From Micromonosporaceae bacterium (GTDB taxonomy: Bacteria; Actinomycetota; Actinomycetes; Mycobacteriales; Micromonosporaceae): DNA of 42,445 bases. Of this stretch, positions 22,531 to 30,275 are shown in pieces (the first letter of the stretch is position 1; every line of letters begins with the position of its first letter). The notes beneath the pieces were generated by a model. It saw only the letters and a program-made list of their open reading frames with translations, did not search any database and was not told where the DNA came from. Made by a program: the position numbers and the translations under genes. The stretch covers positions 1 through 42,445 of the forward strand of contig DPJL01000152.1 in NCBI GenBank assembly GCA_003543035.1. Direction: 5' to 3'.

Positions 22531-24224
22531 CGAGGCTGTGGCTCCGTGGCCGCGATGGTGTAGAGGACGTCGGGGCCTACCTCTTGGCGGGTCAGACCGA
22601 GGCCTTCAACGGGCGCATCGAGGGCACCCTCAAAAGGCGTGCCTATTGCCCGATCGCGAACTACCACAACGCTGCGGACGCCCAGGCTGCGAAGCTTGTT
22701 CACGCTTGCCTCGTCGGGGAAATGCTGCAACAGCTCCCGGGTGGCCTGCTGATCGGGTGGTTCGAAGCCGCTGCCGCCGTTGAGCATCGTGGGGAAGCCG
22801 GCTGTCGACCACAGCAGGACGTTCTGATCGGTGAGCGGATCGGAGGGCAAGACCACTCGCGGACCTGACGCGGCGGCGAAGGCGGCGGGTGCCGCCGGTA
22901 CTCGTGGATGGTCGATGTTGGGCAGGCCTTCGATGAGCACCGCGGCCAGCAGCACCCAAAGCACGATCGGCCGCCGCATGCGGTACCGGGCCACGGCGGT
23001 GACAAAGCCGGCGGCGAGCACCGCAAGCAGAAGCGTCGTCCAGAGCACGAGACGCCCCGGAGTGCGACTGCCGTCAATCCCGGGCAGGAGGAGGTAGGCG
23101 AACAGGTACAGCGGGCCGTTGGTCCCGAGGGCGAGCAGGACGCTGGCGACCGTTCCCAGCAACAGCAGCATGCGCTGGCGCACCGTCCACACGGAGATGA
23201 AAAGACCGGCGGTGGCGAGTCCATACAGGACCAGACCGCACAACAGCTCCTTCTCGTTCGCCGAGTCACCGAGCATCTTGCGGGCCGGTTCGTGGAGTTC
23301 GCCCCAGAGCAGGGAGCTTTGTGGGGCGACGGCAAATCCGGACAGGGGCGGAGAGTACAGCGCGACGTATTCCCACGATCTGCGCGCATCTGGATGCAGG
23401 GTGAGCACCTGGAGGTACGGATAGGCCATCGCTACCGCGACCGCGCCGAGGCCGCCGAGCCCGATGAGGTCAAATGACAGCAACCGCCGCGAGATCGCGG
23501 GTCTTCCGCGCCGCCACCACACCACGACCGCGGAGAGGGCTCCAAAGACGAGCACGTAGACAAACGGCACGCCTATGCCGAAGCCGAGGGTGAGCTGCCA
23601 TGCGGCGACGGCCCAGCCGGCGAGTGCCCAGCCGGGGCGGACCCTGTCCGGCCGGTAGCCGTCGCGCAACGACCAGCCATGGCCACGCGCGAGCATCGCG
23701 AGCGACAGGGCGATTCCGCCGGTGGAGAGGATCTGAAGGTGCCCTTCGTGCGCGTATCGCCAAGGTGCGTAGGCGAATGTCGCACCCGCCACGGCCGCGG
23801 CGATCCGCCCCGCGCCCAGTTGGCGAACCAGCGCATAGGCCCCGATCGAGGCGAGCGCGAAGGCAAAGATGTATATGAGGTTGTAGCGGCCGACTGCCGC
23901 CTCCGGCCCGGAGCCGATCATCCCAAAGAGGGCGTAGCCGAGATTGCTGTCGGAATACGCGAGCGTGTACGGCTGCGGGTAGAACCCGTTGGTGTGCCAT
24001 AGGTTGCTTACGTCATGCAGGAGCGCGTACCCAACCCACGCGATCTGCCACGCTTGCAACGTGGGATCCCAGATGTCTCCAGGGATGGTGTGTAGCGGGT
24101 CAGGAAATGCGGACCGTCCGCTCAGGACAGGTACCAGCCAAATAATGCTTATGGCTAGAACCAGAGCAGCGAGCGAAACCACAGCCGGCTCGCCAAGACG
24201 CCGGGCGAAGAGAGAAGCCCGCAT
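22524..24224 (-). CDS. GT-C-like multi-spanning membrane protein
   Basis: A 566-residue protein with about ten to twelve hydrophobic helices and a C-terminal outer domain. Helix 1 (about 17-34) is followed by a long first loop with DPLHTIPGDIWDPTLQ and NLWHTNGFYPQPY, an acidic loop layout like GT-C glycosyltransferases, then many Leu/Ala helices. The last ~120 residues are soluble, with DEASVNKLRSLGVRSVVVVRD. I take it as a polyprenyl-phosphate-sugar-dependent transferase or related flippase-like protein; the family is not certain. Coupled to the PIG-V-like gene by a 7-base overlap. ATG 24224; a large hairpin lies just upstream. Confidence 0.7.
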   Translation of the reverse strand: MRASLFARRLGEPAVVSLAALVLAISIIWLVPVLSGRSAFPDPLHTIPGDIWDPTLQAWQIAWVGYALLHDVSNLWHTNGFYPQPYTLAYSDSNLGYALFGMIGSGPEAAVGRYNLIYIFAFALASIGAYALVRQLGAGRIAAAVAGATFAYAPWRYAHEGHLQILSTGGIALSLAMLARGHGWSLRDGYRPDRVRPGWALAGWAVAAWQLTLGFGIGVPFVYVLVFGALSAVVVWWRRGRPAISRRLLSFDLIGLGGLGAVAVAMAYPYLQVLTLHPDARRSWEYVALYSPPLSGFAVAPQSSLLWGELHEPARKMLGDSANEKELLCGLVLYGLATAGLFISVWTVRQRMLLLLGTVASVLLALGTNGPLYLFAYLLLPGIDGSRTPGRLVLWTTLLLAVLAAGFVTAVARYRMRRPIVLWVLLAAVLIEGLPNIDHPRVPAAPAAFAAASGPRVVLPSDPLTDQNVLLWSTAGFPTMLNGGSGFEPPDQQATRELLQHFPDEASVNKLRSLGVRSVVVVRDRAIGTPFEGALDAPVEGLGLTRQEVGPDVLYTIAATEPQPRW

Positions 24225-24236
24225 ACGCAGGCCAAC

Positions 24237-24271
24237 GATCCGGATGACACAACGGTTGCGTCACCCGGATC
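24237..24271 (-). repeat. 12-base inverted repeat upstream of the glycosyltransferase operon
   Basis: Arms GATCCGGATGAC and GTCACCCGGATC (one mismatch) around an 11-base loop (24249-24259), starting 12 bases before the ATG at 24224. Located in the 5' leader or promoter, it could be an operator palindrome or an RNA hairpin that limits translation. Confidence 0.45.
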
Positions 24272-24321
24272 GCCGGTCGTCTAGCACCCGGGCTCCGCAT
24301 CCCGCAGGTATTCAATGAGAT

Positions 24322-24423
24322 TCAGCGATCGCCATGGCACCACTCGACAGGAGCATTGAAGTCGAGCGCCGTGGGGTGCGCGGGATCGATGAAATGGCCT
24401 CCCATGACGAGCGCCGCCTCCAT
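24322..24423 (-). other. Short codon-biased ORF after the serine hydrolase stop
   Basis: In the 241-base gap 24225-24465, the frame that follows the hydrolase stop codon stays open for about 47 codons with G/C-rich third positions; from ATG 24423 it gives 33 residues (MEAALVMGGHFIDPAHP then TALDFNAPVEW). It may be a small gene, or a remnant of a longer hydrolase C-terminus cut by a stop mutation. No family recognised. Confidence 0.25.
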
Positions 24424-24465
24424 GTGGGGAAGAACCTCGGCAAGGCGGTCGCTCCCGCGTCTGTT

Positions 24466-25665
24466 CTAGCCGGTCCCGGTGATGAGTCGGCGCGCCAAAC
24501 CGGCGATGGGTTGCACAGTCCCCATGTCGTAATTGCTGAGGATCACCACCACCCAGCGGTTGTCCGGGTACATATCGATTGTGGTCGACACGCCGGGGGA
24601 ACCGCCGCCGTGTCCGAGCGTCCATTGGTTGTTGACCATCAACGCGATCGGTCCATAGCACTGGAAGGCGGTCTGAGGGGGTGTTCCGCTAGGGGCTCCG
24701 GGAGGTCCCTGCATTGGTGGTGGCATGGGCAGTTTCCCGCTGAGGGTGAGCTGGGTGAAGGCGGGGGTGAGCAGCTTTTCTCCTAACAGGGCGTGGGCGA
24801 AGCGATCCATGTCCGCGCAGGTCGAGAAGGCGTCACCTGCGGGAGTACCGATGTAAAGCCTTCGGTTGTAGATGTCGATCCGCTCGCCTGAGGGCAGCTT
24901 GTTATACGGGCGGGCGATGCGCTGGTCGTCGCGCCACTGCGGCCTGGTGTAGAAGTCCGTACTGCTCATGCCGACCGGGCCGAAGATGTGCTCGCGAACA
25001 TAGTCGTAATAGGACTGTCCCGACACCTGTGCCACGATCGCGCCGAGGAGGTGGTACCCGGAGTTGCTGTATTTCGATCCGGCGCCTGGAGCGAAAGCCA
25101 ACGGGGACTGCCGGATGATCGCGTTGATGCCCTCCATGACCTCATCCGCACTGGTCCAGGTGGCGGCCTTTTCCCAGAATCCCGGCGTCATGTGGTGGTC
25201 TCCCAGGCCCGAGGTGTGGGTGAGGAGGTGGTGGATGGTCACCTTGTCAGCGACTTCGGATGGGAATCCGCCGAGATATGCGCCGAGCTTGCCGTTGTAG
25301 GCCACCTTTCGCCGCTGTACCAACTGGGCGATGGCGACGGCGGTGAACAGCTTGGTCACCGAGGCGAGCGCGAAGATGGTGCCGGGCCCATTTGGCGTGG
25401 ACAGTTGTTTGTTGGCCATGCCGTGCGAGCGGCTCAAGATCGGCCGGCCCCGGTAGGTCAGTAGTACGGTGCCGGAGAACTCGTCCTTGGCGGCCTGTGC
25501 CGCGACGAACTGGTCAAGTTCACCACCGGGTTTGAGACTTTCTGGTATCCGGCCAAACTGCGGTGGATTGGCTTCGGCATAGGCGGGCACTTCGCCCGCA
25601 AGCACAGCGCTCGCGGCAAGGGGGGCAGCGCCCAGCATCCCGATCATTGATCGTCGAGTCGTCAT
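24466..25665 (-). CDS. Exported serine hydrolase (class C beta-lactamase fold)
   Basis: A 399-residue protein with a Tat-like leader (MTTRRSMIGMLGAAPLA, cleavage near AYA30). The beta-lactamase/DD-peptidase motifs are SVTK (Ser102, Lys105), KYSNSG (Tyr199 of the YxN motif) and HGGGSPG as the KTG-like third motif. It also carries IHHLLTHTSGLG, usual for esterase/PBP4*-type members. The true substrate may be D-peptides, esters or a beta-lactam; sequence does not decide. ATG 25665 is chosen because the upstream frame is a shadow of the response regulator. Divergent from the two-component pair, with an 87-base gap. Confidence 0.9.
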   Translation of the reverse strand: MTTRRSMIGMLGAAPLAASAVLAGEVPAYAEANPPQFGRIPESLKPGGELDQFVAAQAAKDEFSGTVLLTYRGRPILSRSHGMANKQLSTPNGPGTIFALASVTKLFTAVAIAQLVQRRKVAYNGKLGAYLGGFPSEVADKVTIHHLLTHTSGLGDHHMTPGFWEKAATWTSADEVMEGINAIIRQSPLAFAPGAGSKYSNSGYHLLGAIVAQVSGQSYYDYVREHIFGPVGMSSTDFYTRPQWRDDQRIARPYNKLPSGERIDIYNRRLYIGTPAGDAFSTCADMDRFAHALLGEKLLTPAFTQLTLSGKLPMPPPMQGPPGAPSGTPPQTAFQCYGPIALMVNNQWTLGHGGGSPGVSTTIDMYPDNRWVVVILSNYDMGTVQPIAGLARRLITGTG

Positions 25666-25740
25666 GGCAATAACGTCTACCGGTAGGCACCGATTGGGAG
25701 CCGATCGGCGGCTCATACAAAATCCATAGGTGGTGACCGG

Positions 25741-25746
25741 GATACT
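25741..25746 (+). promoter_or_regulatory. Candidate -10 element of a leaderless promoter
   Basis: GATACT, 6 bases before ATG 25753 of the response regulator; no Shine-Dalgarno sequence. The whole divergent gap is only 87 bases, so this region probably also holds the hydrolase promoter. Confidence 0.4.
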
Positions 25747-25752
25747 TGACCA

Positions 25753-26409
25753 ATGCGGGTGCTGCTGGTGGAGGACGAGCAGCCGCTGGCCGGGTACATC
25801 GCGGCCGGGCTGCGCAAGCACGGCTTCGTCGTGGACATCGCGCTGGACGGCCGCACCGCGCTGGAGAAAAGCGACGTGACGCCCTACGACGTGGTGGTGC
25901 TTGACCGCGATCTGCCGGTCGTGCACGGTGACGCGGTGTGCCGGCAGTTGGCACAGCAGGGTACAGCCCGGGTGCTGATGCTGACCGCTTCCGGGACGGT
26001 CGAGGACCGGGTCGAGGGGCTCACCTTGGGCGCCGATGACTACCTAGGCAAGCCGTTCGCCTTTTCCGAGCTTGTGGCACGGGTGCGGGCGCTTTCGCGT
26101 CGCAGCACACCAGCCCGCCCGCCGGTGCTGCGCTGGGCCGACGTGGTTCTCGACCCTGCGCGGCGCACCGTCGAGCGTGCCGGACGGCTGCTGCACCTCA
26201 CTCCAAAGGAGTTCGGTGTACTCGAGCAGTTGCTGGCTGCGGACGGCGACATAGTCAGCGCGGAGACGCTGCTGGACAAGGTGTGGGACGAGCACGCCGA
26301 CCCGTTTACCAACGCGATCCGGATCACCGTCGGCACGCTGCGCCGCAAGCTTGGCGATCCGCCACTGATCCAGACCGTGACCGGTGCCGGGTACAGGATC
26401 ACGCAATGA
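25753..26409 (+). CDS. OmpR/PhoB-type response regulator
   Basis: A 218-residue DNA-binding regulator. The receiver domain has the acidic pair in VEDEQ (Glu7, Asp8), phosphoacceptor Asp51 in VVLDRDLP, Thr78 in MLTAS and Lys100 in GKPF. The C-terminal winged helix includes LHLTPKEFGVLEQLLA and FTNAIRITVGTLRRKLGDPPLIQTV. Phosphorylation by the kinase encoded next should change DNA binding. Its stop overlaps the kinase start (ATGATG). Target genes are not visible except for the divergent serine hydrolase, a plausible one. Confidence 0.95.
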   Translation: MRVLLVEDEQPLAGYIAAGLRKHGFVVDIALDGRTALEKSDVTPYDVVVLDRDLPVVHGDAVCRQLAQQGTARVLMLTASGTVEDRVEGLTLGADDYLGKPFAFSELVARVRALSRRSTPARPPVLRWADVVLDPARRTVERAGRLLHLTPKEFGVLEQLLAADGDIVSAETLLDKVWDEHADPFTNAIRITVGTLRRKLGDPPLIQTVTGAGYRITQ

Positions 26410-27593
26410 TGGGCATCCGCCTGACCGCACGCGCTCGCCTGACGATCCTGTACACCTCTTTGGTGCTGGCAGCCGGTCTTGTGCTGACCGCGCTGACCTA
26501 CCTCCTGATGCGGAGCAGGCTCGAGCACCGCTTTGTTCACATCAAGCTCACAACAACCGATGGCAGTGAGCCAATCCCGCCGGTCGAGGAGTTGCTACCA
26601 GAGATCGCTGAGCAGGTGCGGGGCACAACCCTGTCCGATCTGCTGACGCAGTCCGCAGTCGCGCTCGCGGTGGTTACCGTCCTTGCCGCCGTGCTGGGCT
26701 GGCTGGTGTCCGGGCGGGTGCTGCGGCCGATACGCGCGATATCGGCAACCGCGCAAAGCCTTTCAGCAGAGAACCTTTCTCAGCGGGTACCAGTTGCGGC
26801 GCCAAGGGATGAGCTCACCGCCCTGGCCGACACCATCAACGGGATGCTGGACCGCATCGAACTTGGCGTATCCGAACGCGACCGGGTGCTGGACAGCCAA
26901 AAGATGTTCACCGCCAACGCCGCCCACGAGTTGCGGACGCCTTTGACCACCATGCGAACCGCTATCGACGTCACACTCGATGGCGAGCCCAGCCGGGCCG
27001 AGCTGCTCACCATGGCCGAGGACGTCAGGACCGCGATCGGCCAGAGCCAGCGCACGCTGGACGGCTTGCTGACGCTGGCGCACAGCCAAGCCGGTCCCCG
27101 CAAACAGGGCTCGGTCGATCTCGCCGTAGTGGCCTCGGAGGTCCTCGGCCGCGCGGCCGACGAGGCGGCGGGCCGAAATATCGCGCTACAGACCGATCTG
27201 CGATCGGCGCCCGTCAGCGGCGATGTGATCCTGCTCGAACGCATGGCCGGCAACCTTGTCGATAACGCGCTGCGCTACAACCATCCTGGTGGCGACATTA
27301 TGGTCAGCACCGGCACCGAGGGTGGCCGAGCGTTCCTGGGGATTGCCAACACGGGCCGGCCCATCACACCCTCCGAAGTGGACGGTCTGCTGGAGCCGTT
27401 CGTCCGTGGTAAAGCCAACCGCACTCGCTCCGACGGCGGCATCGGTCTCGGTTTGTCTATCGTGCGCGCCATCGTCGTCGCTCATCACGCAGAGATCTCT
27501 ATCGACGCCCGGCCGGGCGGCGGGCTCGAAATCACTGTCGGCTTTCCCGGCAGTGCCGCAGGCCTTGGCTTTCGACCTACACCGCCGCCATAG
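26406..27593 (+). CDS. HAMP-containing sensor histidine kinase
   Basis: A 395-residue membrane kinase. Helix 1 (about 12-34), a short outer sensor of about 45 residues, helix 2 (about 83-102), HAMP (103-155), HisKA with phosphoacceptor His174 in AAHELRTPL, and HATPase_c with the N box (NLVDNALRYN, Asn287), a G1-like LGIANTGRPI and G2 box GIGLGLS (345-351). The short outer loop suggests sensing in or near the membrane. Start at ATG 26406 (or 26409), overlapping the regulator stop. The 3' end overlaps the convergent XRE gene by 17 bases. Confidence 0.95.
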   Translation: MMGIRLTARARLTILYTSLVLAAGLVLTALTYLLMRSRLEHRFVHIKLTTTDGSEPIPPVEELLPEIAEQVRGTTLSDLLTQSAVALAVVTVLAAVLGWLVSGRVLRPIRAISATAQSLSAENLSQRVPVAAPRDELTALADTINGMLDRIELGVSERDRVLDSQKMFTANAAHELRTPLTTMRTAIDVTLDGEPSRAELLTMAEDVRTAIGQSQRTLDGLLTLAHSQAGPRKQGSVDLAVVASEVLGRAADEAAGRNIALQTDLRSAPVSGDVILLERMAGNLVDNALRYNHPGGDIMVSTGTEGGRAFLGIANTGRPITPSEVDGLLEPFVRGKANRTRSDGGIGLGLSIVRAIVVAHHAEISIDARPGGGLEITVGFPGSAAGLGFRPTPPP

Positions 27594-28932
27594 AAAGCAA
27601 TCGGTTTACGTCAGAGATGTTGCGCCGCTTGAGCGGTATCAGCATCGAGCGCATCTTCTTGATCTCAGCCTGGCCGCGCACCGACTGAATCGGTGCCAGC
27701 CGGTCGATTGCACTGGCCCAGTTTCCACAGGCCGTTTCAATCCGGCCGGCTTTGAATTGGACTTCCGCGAGCCAGGCTTGGCTTAGGCCGGTAATCAGGG
27801 CGTGTGCATCGTGGTCGCTCCCGAAGGCCCTGGCATCAAGGGAGAGCTCAAAGTGCTTGGCGGCATTGTCGAGGTCGCCGAGATCAACGAGGGTCTTCGC
27901 TATGTGGCTGTGGAACTGCCCATAGTTGTGGCGCAGCTTGACCCACGTCGGGCGGGTGTCGCCAGGGCTGGATCGTTCGTGGATCTTCTCGGCTTCATTG
28001 ATCGTCTCTAGGGCCTGGCGTTTCTCGCCACGCATAGCGTGCGCTCGGGCAAGGGTCATCGTGAACAAGGCTTCAGTGTGTGGGTCGGCTTGGCCGCGGA
28101 TGAGTCGCGTTGAGGTTTCGGCCAGGTCCAGGCAGTTGGCGTAATGCCCAAGGTCAAAGGCTTGGTGCGCAAGGATTCGCATCACATAGGCCGCTTGGCG
28201 CTTGTCGTCGGACATCATGGCCAGGTCGAAGGCGAACAAGTAGTAGCGCTGTGCCAATCCTTCCTGCATGAGGTCATGGCTTTTCCACCCGGCTAGGTAG
28301 GCCAGTTGCATTGCGGCCGAGTACATGGCTTCACGGGTGACTTGTGGTCCGTTGGCCTGACAGTAGGCGGCAATGTCGGTAGTGAGGTACTCGACAAGGG
28401 CACGTCGGCCGAAGCCGCCGCCTAAGCGTTCGTCGGCAAAGTCAAACGTGGCGATGACTTGCTTGACGACATCTACCTCAGCTTGGCCGATGCTGCGGCC
28501 TGTTATTGCGGCATCAGTGCGTTCGGAATGCTCGCGGAGTTGTTCGATAGGCAGCAGAAGGGCACCCAGCGAGTAGGCGGCGCTGGTGAGTACTTCTCTG
28601 CGATCCATATCCGCCCTTCCCAACCGAGCCAAAGCCGAGATGGGGTCGGCCGGTAGTTCGGTGAGATCGTACTGACCAATATCACCGTAACCGAGGTCGG
28701 CGGGCTGGATCCGGCGTCCGACGCGCCGCGCGATGGCCTCAGCCAGGAACACAATGGTGTCTGGCTGGGGACGAGTGCCGCCGAGCCAGTGTGTGATCGA
28801 AGACTTGTTGGAGCGCAACAAGGCACCGTTTTCTGCGGCAACGCGATTCACCGCGCGTGCGGTGGCGTCATGCGTCAGTCCGGCTTCCTTGAGCAGGTCA
28901 CGCAGGCGCTCGTTGCCGCCGGTCACTTCCAT
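27577..28932 (-). CDS. XRE-type regulator with TPR-like C-terminal domain
   Basis: A 451-residue cytosolic regulator. N-terminal helix-turn-helix (about 5-75), with SNKSSITHWLGGTRPQPDT as the likely recognition helix and following helix, then a linker and a long helical tetratricopeptide-like part (about 150-440), for example in YANCLDLAETSTRLIRG and QALETINEAEKIHER. Actinomycetes have many such proteins, which often work with small partners encoded beside them. The 70-residue protein at 29082, divergent, could be the partner here. ATG 28932; promoter region has repeats at 28963-28978 and 28992-29010. Confidence 0.88.
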   Translation of the reverse strand: MEVTGGNERLRDLLKEAGLTHDATARAVNRVAAENGALLRSNKSSITHWLGGTRPQPDTIVFLAEAIARRVGRRIQPADLGYGDIGQYDLTELPADPISALARLGRADMDRREVLTSAAYSLGALLLPIEQLREHSERTDAAITGRSIGQAEVDVVKQVIATFDFADERLGGGFGRRALVEYLTTDIAAYCQANGPQVTREAMYSAAMQLAYLAGWKSHDLMQEGLAQRYYLFAFDLAMMSDDKRQAAYVMRILAHQAFDLGHYANCLDLAETSTRLIRGQADPHTEALFTMTLARAHAMRGEKRQALETINEAEKIHERSSPGDTRPTWVKLRHNYGQFHSHIAKTLVDLGDLDNAAKHFELSLDARAFGSDHDAHALITGLSQAWLAEVQFKAGRIETACGNWASAIDRLAPIQSVRGQAEIKKMRSMLIPLKRRNISDVNRLLSMAAV

Positions 28933-28962
28933 GAATATCGCTCACTTTCGATCGCTGCTCGC

Positions 28963-28978
28963 TTAAACCATTAAACCT
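28963..28978. repeat. Tandem 8-base repeat upstream of the XRE regulator
   Basis: TTAAACCA followed directly by TTAAACCT, an A/T-rich island in G/C-rich DNA, 31-46 bases before the regulator start. A possible operator or -10 region. Confidence 0.35.
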
Positions 28979-28991
28979 GCGGCACCGTCTT

Positions 28992-29010
28992 GGTGTCTCC
29001 CGGTGACACC
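28992..29010. promoter_or_regulatory. Inverted repeat in the divergent regulator gap
   Basis: GGTGTC and GACACC separated by 7 bases, in the 149-base gap between the XRE regulator and the 70-residue protein. Placed to act on either gene; a candidate binding site for the regulator itself. Confidence 0.35.
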
Positions 29011-29081
29011 CTGCTTACGCGAGGCTTGAACCTGTGGGGGATGCATCCTCCTCCCTCCAATCCGGAAGGAGAACCCAGCCG

Positions 29082-29294
29082 ATGAGCATTTGGACAACGC
29101 GTGCCAATGAGATAGTTAGCTTAGGCGATCTGGTGGCATTAAGCGTACTCGATCATGCCGACGCCGTCGGGCGGATTGTGGCGCAGCGCGATGGCGGGCT
29201 CATTCAATGCGTGCTGGTGCGCGGTAGCAGCGTCAAGCCGGGCGAATTTATCGAGGTCGAAGAAGACCAACTGCTCGTCCGAGTCTTCATCTAG
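29082..29294 (+). CDS. 70-residue protein divergent from the XRE regulator
   Basis: A 70-residue soluble protein starting at ATG 29082 (MSIWTTRANEI) with a strong GGAAGGAG about 10 bases upstream. It is likely all-beta: LGDLVALSVLDHADAVGRIVAQ, then IQCVLVRGSSVKPGEFIEV, resembling a small SH3-like barrel. I recognise no family. Placed divergently beside an XRE-TPR regulator, like the small partner proteins often paired with such regulators (usually DUF397, which this is not). Confidence 0.6.
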   Translation: MSIWTTRANEIVSLGDLVALSVLDHADAVGRIVAQRDGGLIQCVLVRGSSVKPGEFIEVEEDQLLVRVFI

Positions 29295-29308
29295 GAGACG
29301 GATAATGA

Positions 29309-29656
29309 ACGCGACCAGATTGCGTTGCAGCTGCCGAACATGGGGTTTGCTTCCTCAAGTCAGCCGGGACTTCATCCTCTACGACCGATCATGTTGCCAT
29401 CTGCGAGTTGCTCGCCGTTCGTCCTGGCCACGGACGTGCTCGGCTAGTGATGACCGAGATTTGCGCCTGGGCGAACTGCGCCCGCGTCACCTTCGAGTTG
29501 ACACCCTCCAGGCACTGGGGTTCGGACATTGAGCGGCTCACCAAGTTCTACGAATCGCTTGGCTTTGAGCCGAACTACGAAGCACCCCAAACCTTCCGAA
29601 TTCGGGAGTCGATGATCCGCTATCCGGCGAAGGGACGCGGGCATGTCCGGCTCTAA
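29309..29656 (+). pseudogene. Decayed GNAT acetyltransferase (C-terminal part)
   Basis: Without a proper start, one frame reads DHVAICELLAVRPGHGRARL (degenerate CoA-binding motif A), MTEICAWANCARVTFELTP, then HWGSDIERLTKFYESLGFEPN and FRIRESMIRYP, which is the typical C-terminal half of a GNAT protein. The upstream matching pieces lie in two other frames (ERDQIALQLPNMG and LLPQVSRDFILYD), so the N-terminal half has frameshifts. A broken gene; moderately sure of the family, sure of no intact reading frame. Confidence 0.5.
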
Positions 29657-29696
29657 CCGTTGAGGGCTTCGGAGTCACGACACTAGCCACGCCTAC

Positions 29697-29870
29697 ATGC
29701 TGGCTCACACGCAAGACGGAGCCGAGTTTTTGCAGGCTGCTACCGGCCGTTTCGATTTCTTCGAGGTTGTACAGCACGATTCCGAGGGGACGCAGGTGGT
29801 CCATAGGACACCGATAAAGTTCGCCTGTGTACCCAGTCAGAATCGAAGGTCCCCGAGTCGTGCTACGTGA
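29697..29870 (+). other. Unrecognised 57-residue ORF in the decayed region
   Basis: MLAHTQDGAEFLQAATGRF... to SPSRAT, no ribosome site, no recognised family. Base composition is less G/C-biased at third positions than in neighbouring genes. Either a remnant of another gene or chance. Within the 726-base stretch 29295-30020 that holds no intact gene. Confidence 0.18.
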
Positions 29871-29918
29871 ATTCGCCCCGGCGATCTCGACGACTTCAAC
29901 CAACAGCAACTGGCGTGA
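29827..29918 (+). pseudogene. Frameshifted GNAT N-terminal fragment
   Basis: From GTG 29827 the frame reads YPVRIEGPRVVLREFAP, the exact style of a RimJ/RimL N-terminus, and the expected continuation GDLDDFNQQQLA is found in the next frame from 29880, then a stop. A one-base indel near 29878-29880 explains this. The rest of the gene is absent. A separate broken acetyltransferase from the one just upstream, or its displaced N-terminus. Confidence 0.5.
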
Positions 29919-30020
29919 CTCATTGCTGTATTCAAAGGTAGTGACCGAATCCTAAGTCAGGCAGTGCTGACCACGCCTTGAGCGACCCGCGAGGCGACCT
30001 CCGGAGCGACGCCCCTCTAT

Positions 30021-30275
30021 CTATCGATAAACATCGCGTCGGTGGGCCACCCGCATCACGGTTACTGATTGTCCTTCGTCGTCTATCTCGTACACGATGC
30101 GGTACTCGCCAACACGCACTCGCCAATCGTTGCCGCCCCCGCCCACGAGCTTCTTGCAGCCATGGGGGCGGGAATCTTGAGCTAGGCCAATGATCTGGTT
30201 AAGCACGGCGGGGAAGACCGAACGCGGAAGCTGTTGGAGTTGCTTGTAGACATCGGGATGAAAGCGAATGATCAC
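30021..30275 (-). CDS. RelE/ParE-superfamily toxin
   Basis: An 84-residue toxin that likely cleaves mRNA at the ribosome. Typical elements: IIRFHPDVYKQLQQLP, SRPHGCKKLVGGGGNDWRVRVGEYRIVYEID and the ending VAHRRDVYR. Arg and Tyr residues of the RelE active site are present. ATG 30275 overlaps the antitoxin stop (ATGA), so it is translated after the antitoxin. Nothing is truncated, and the pair looks functional. Confidence 0.92.
   Translation of the reverse strand: MIIRFHPDVYKQLQQLPRSVFPAVLNQIIGLAQDSRPHGCKKLVGGGGNDWRVRVGEYRIVYEIDDEGQSVTVMRVAHRRDVYR

Noticed and set aside
25666..25926. Upstream extension of the serine-hydrolase frame
   Set aside because: It overlaps the response-regulator start in the opposite direction and lacks a signal peptide; the Tat-like leader begins at 25665.
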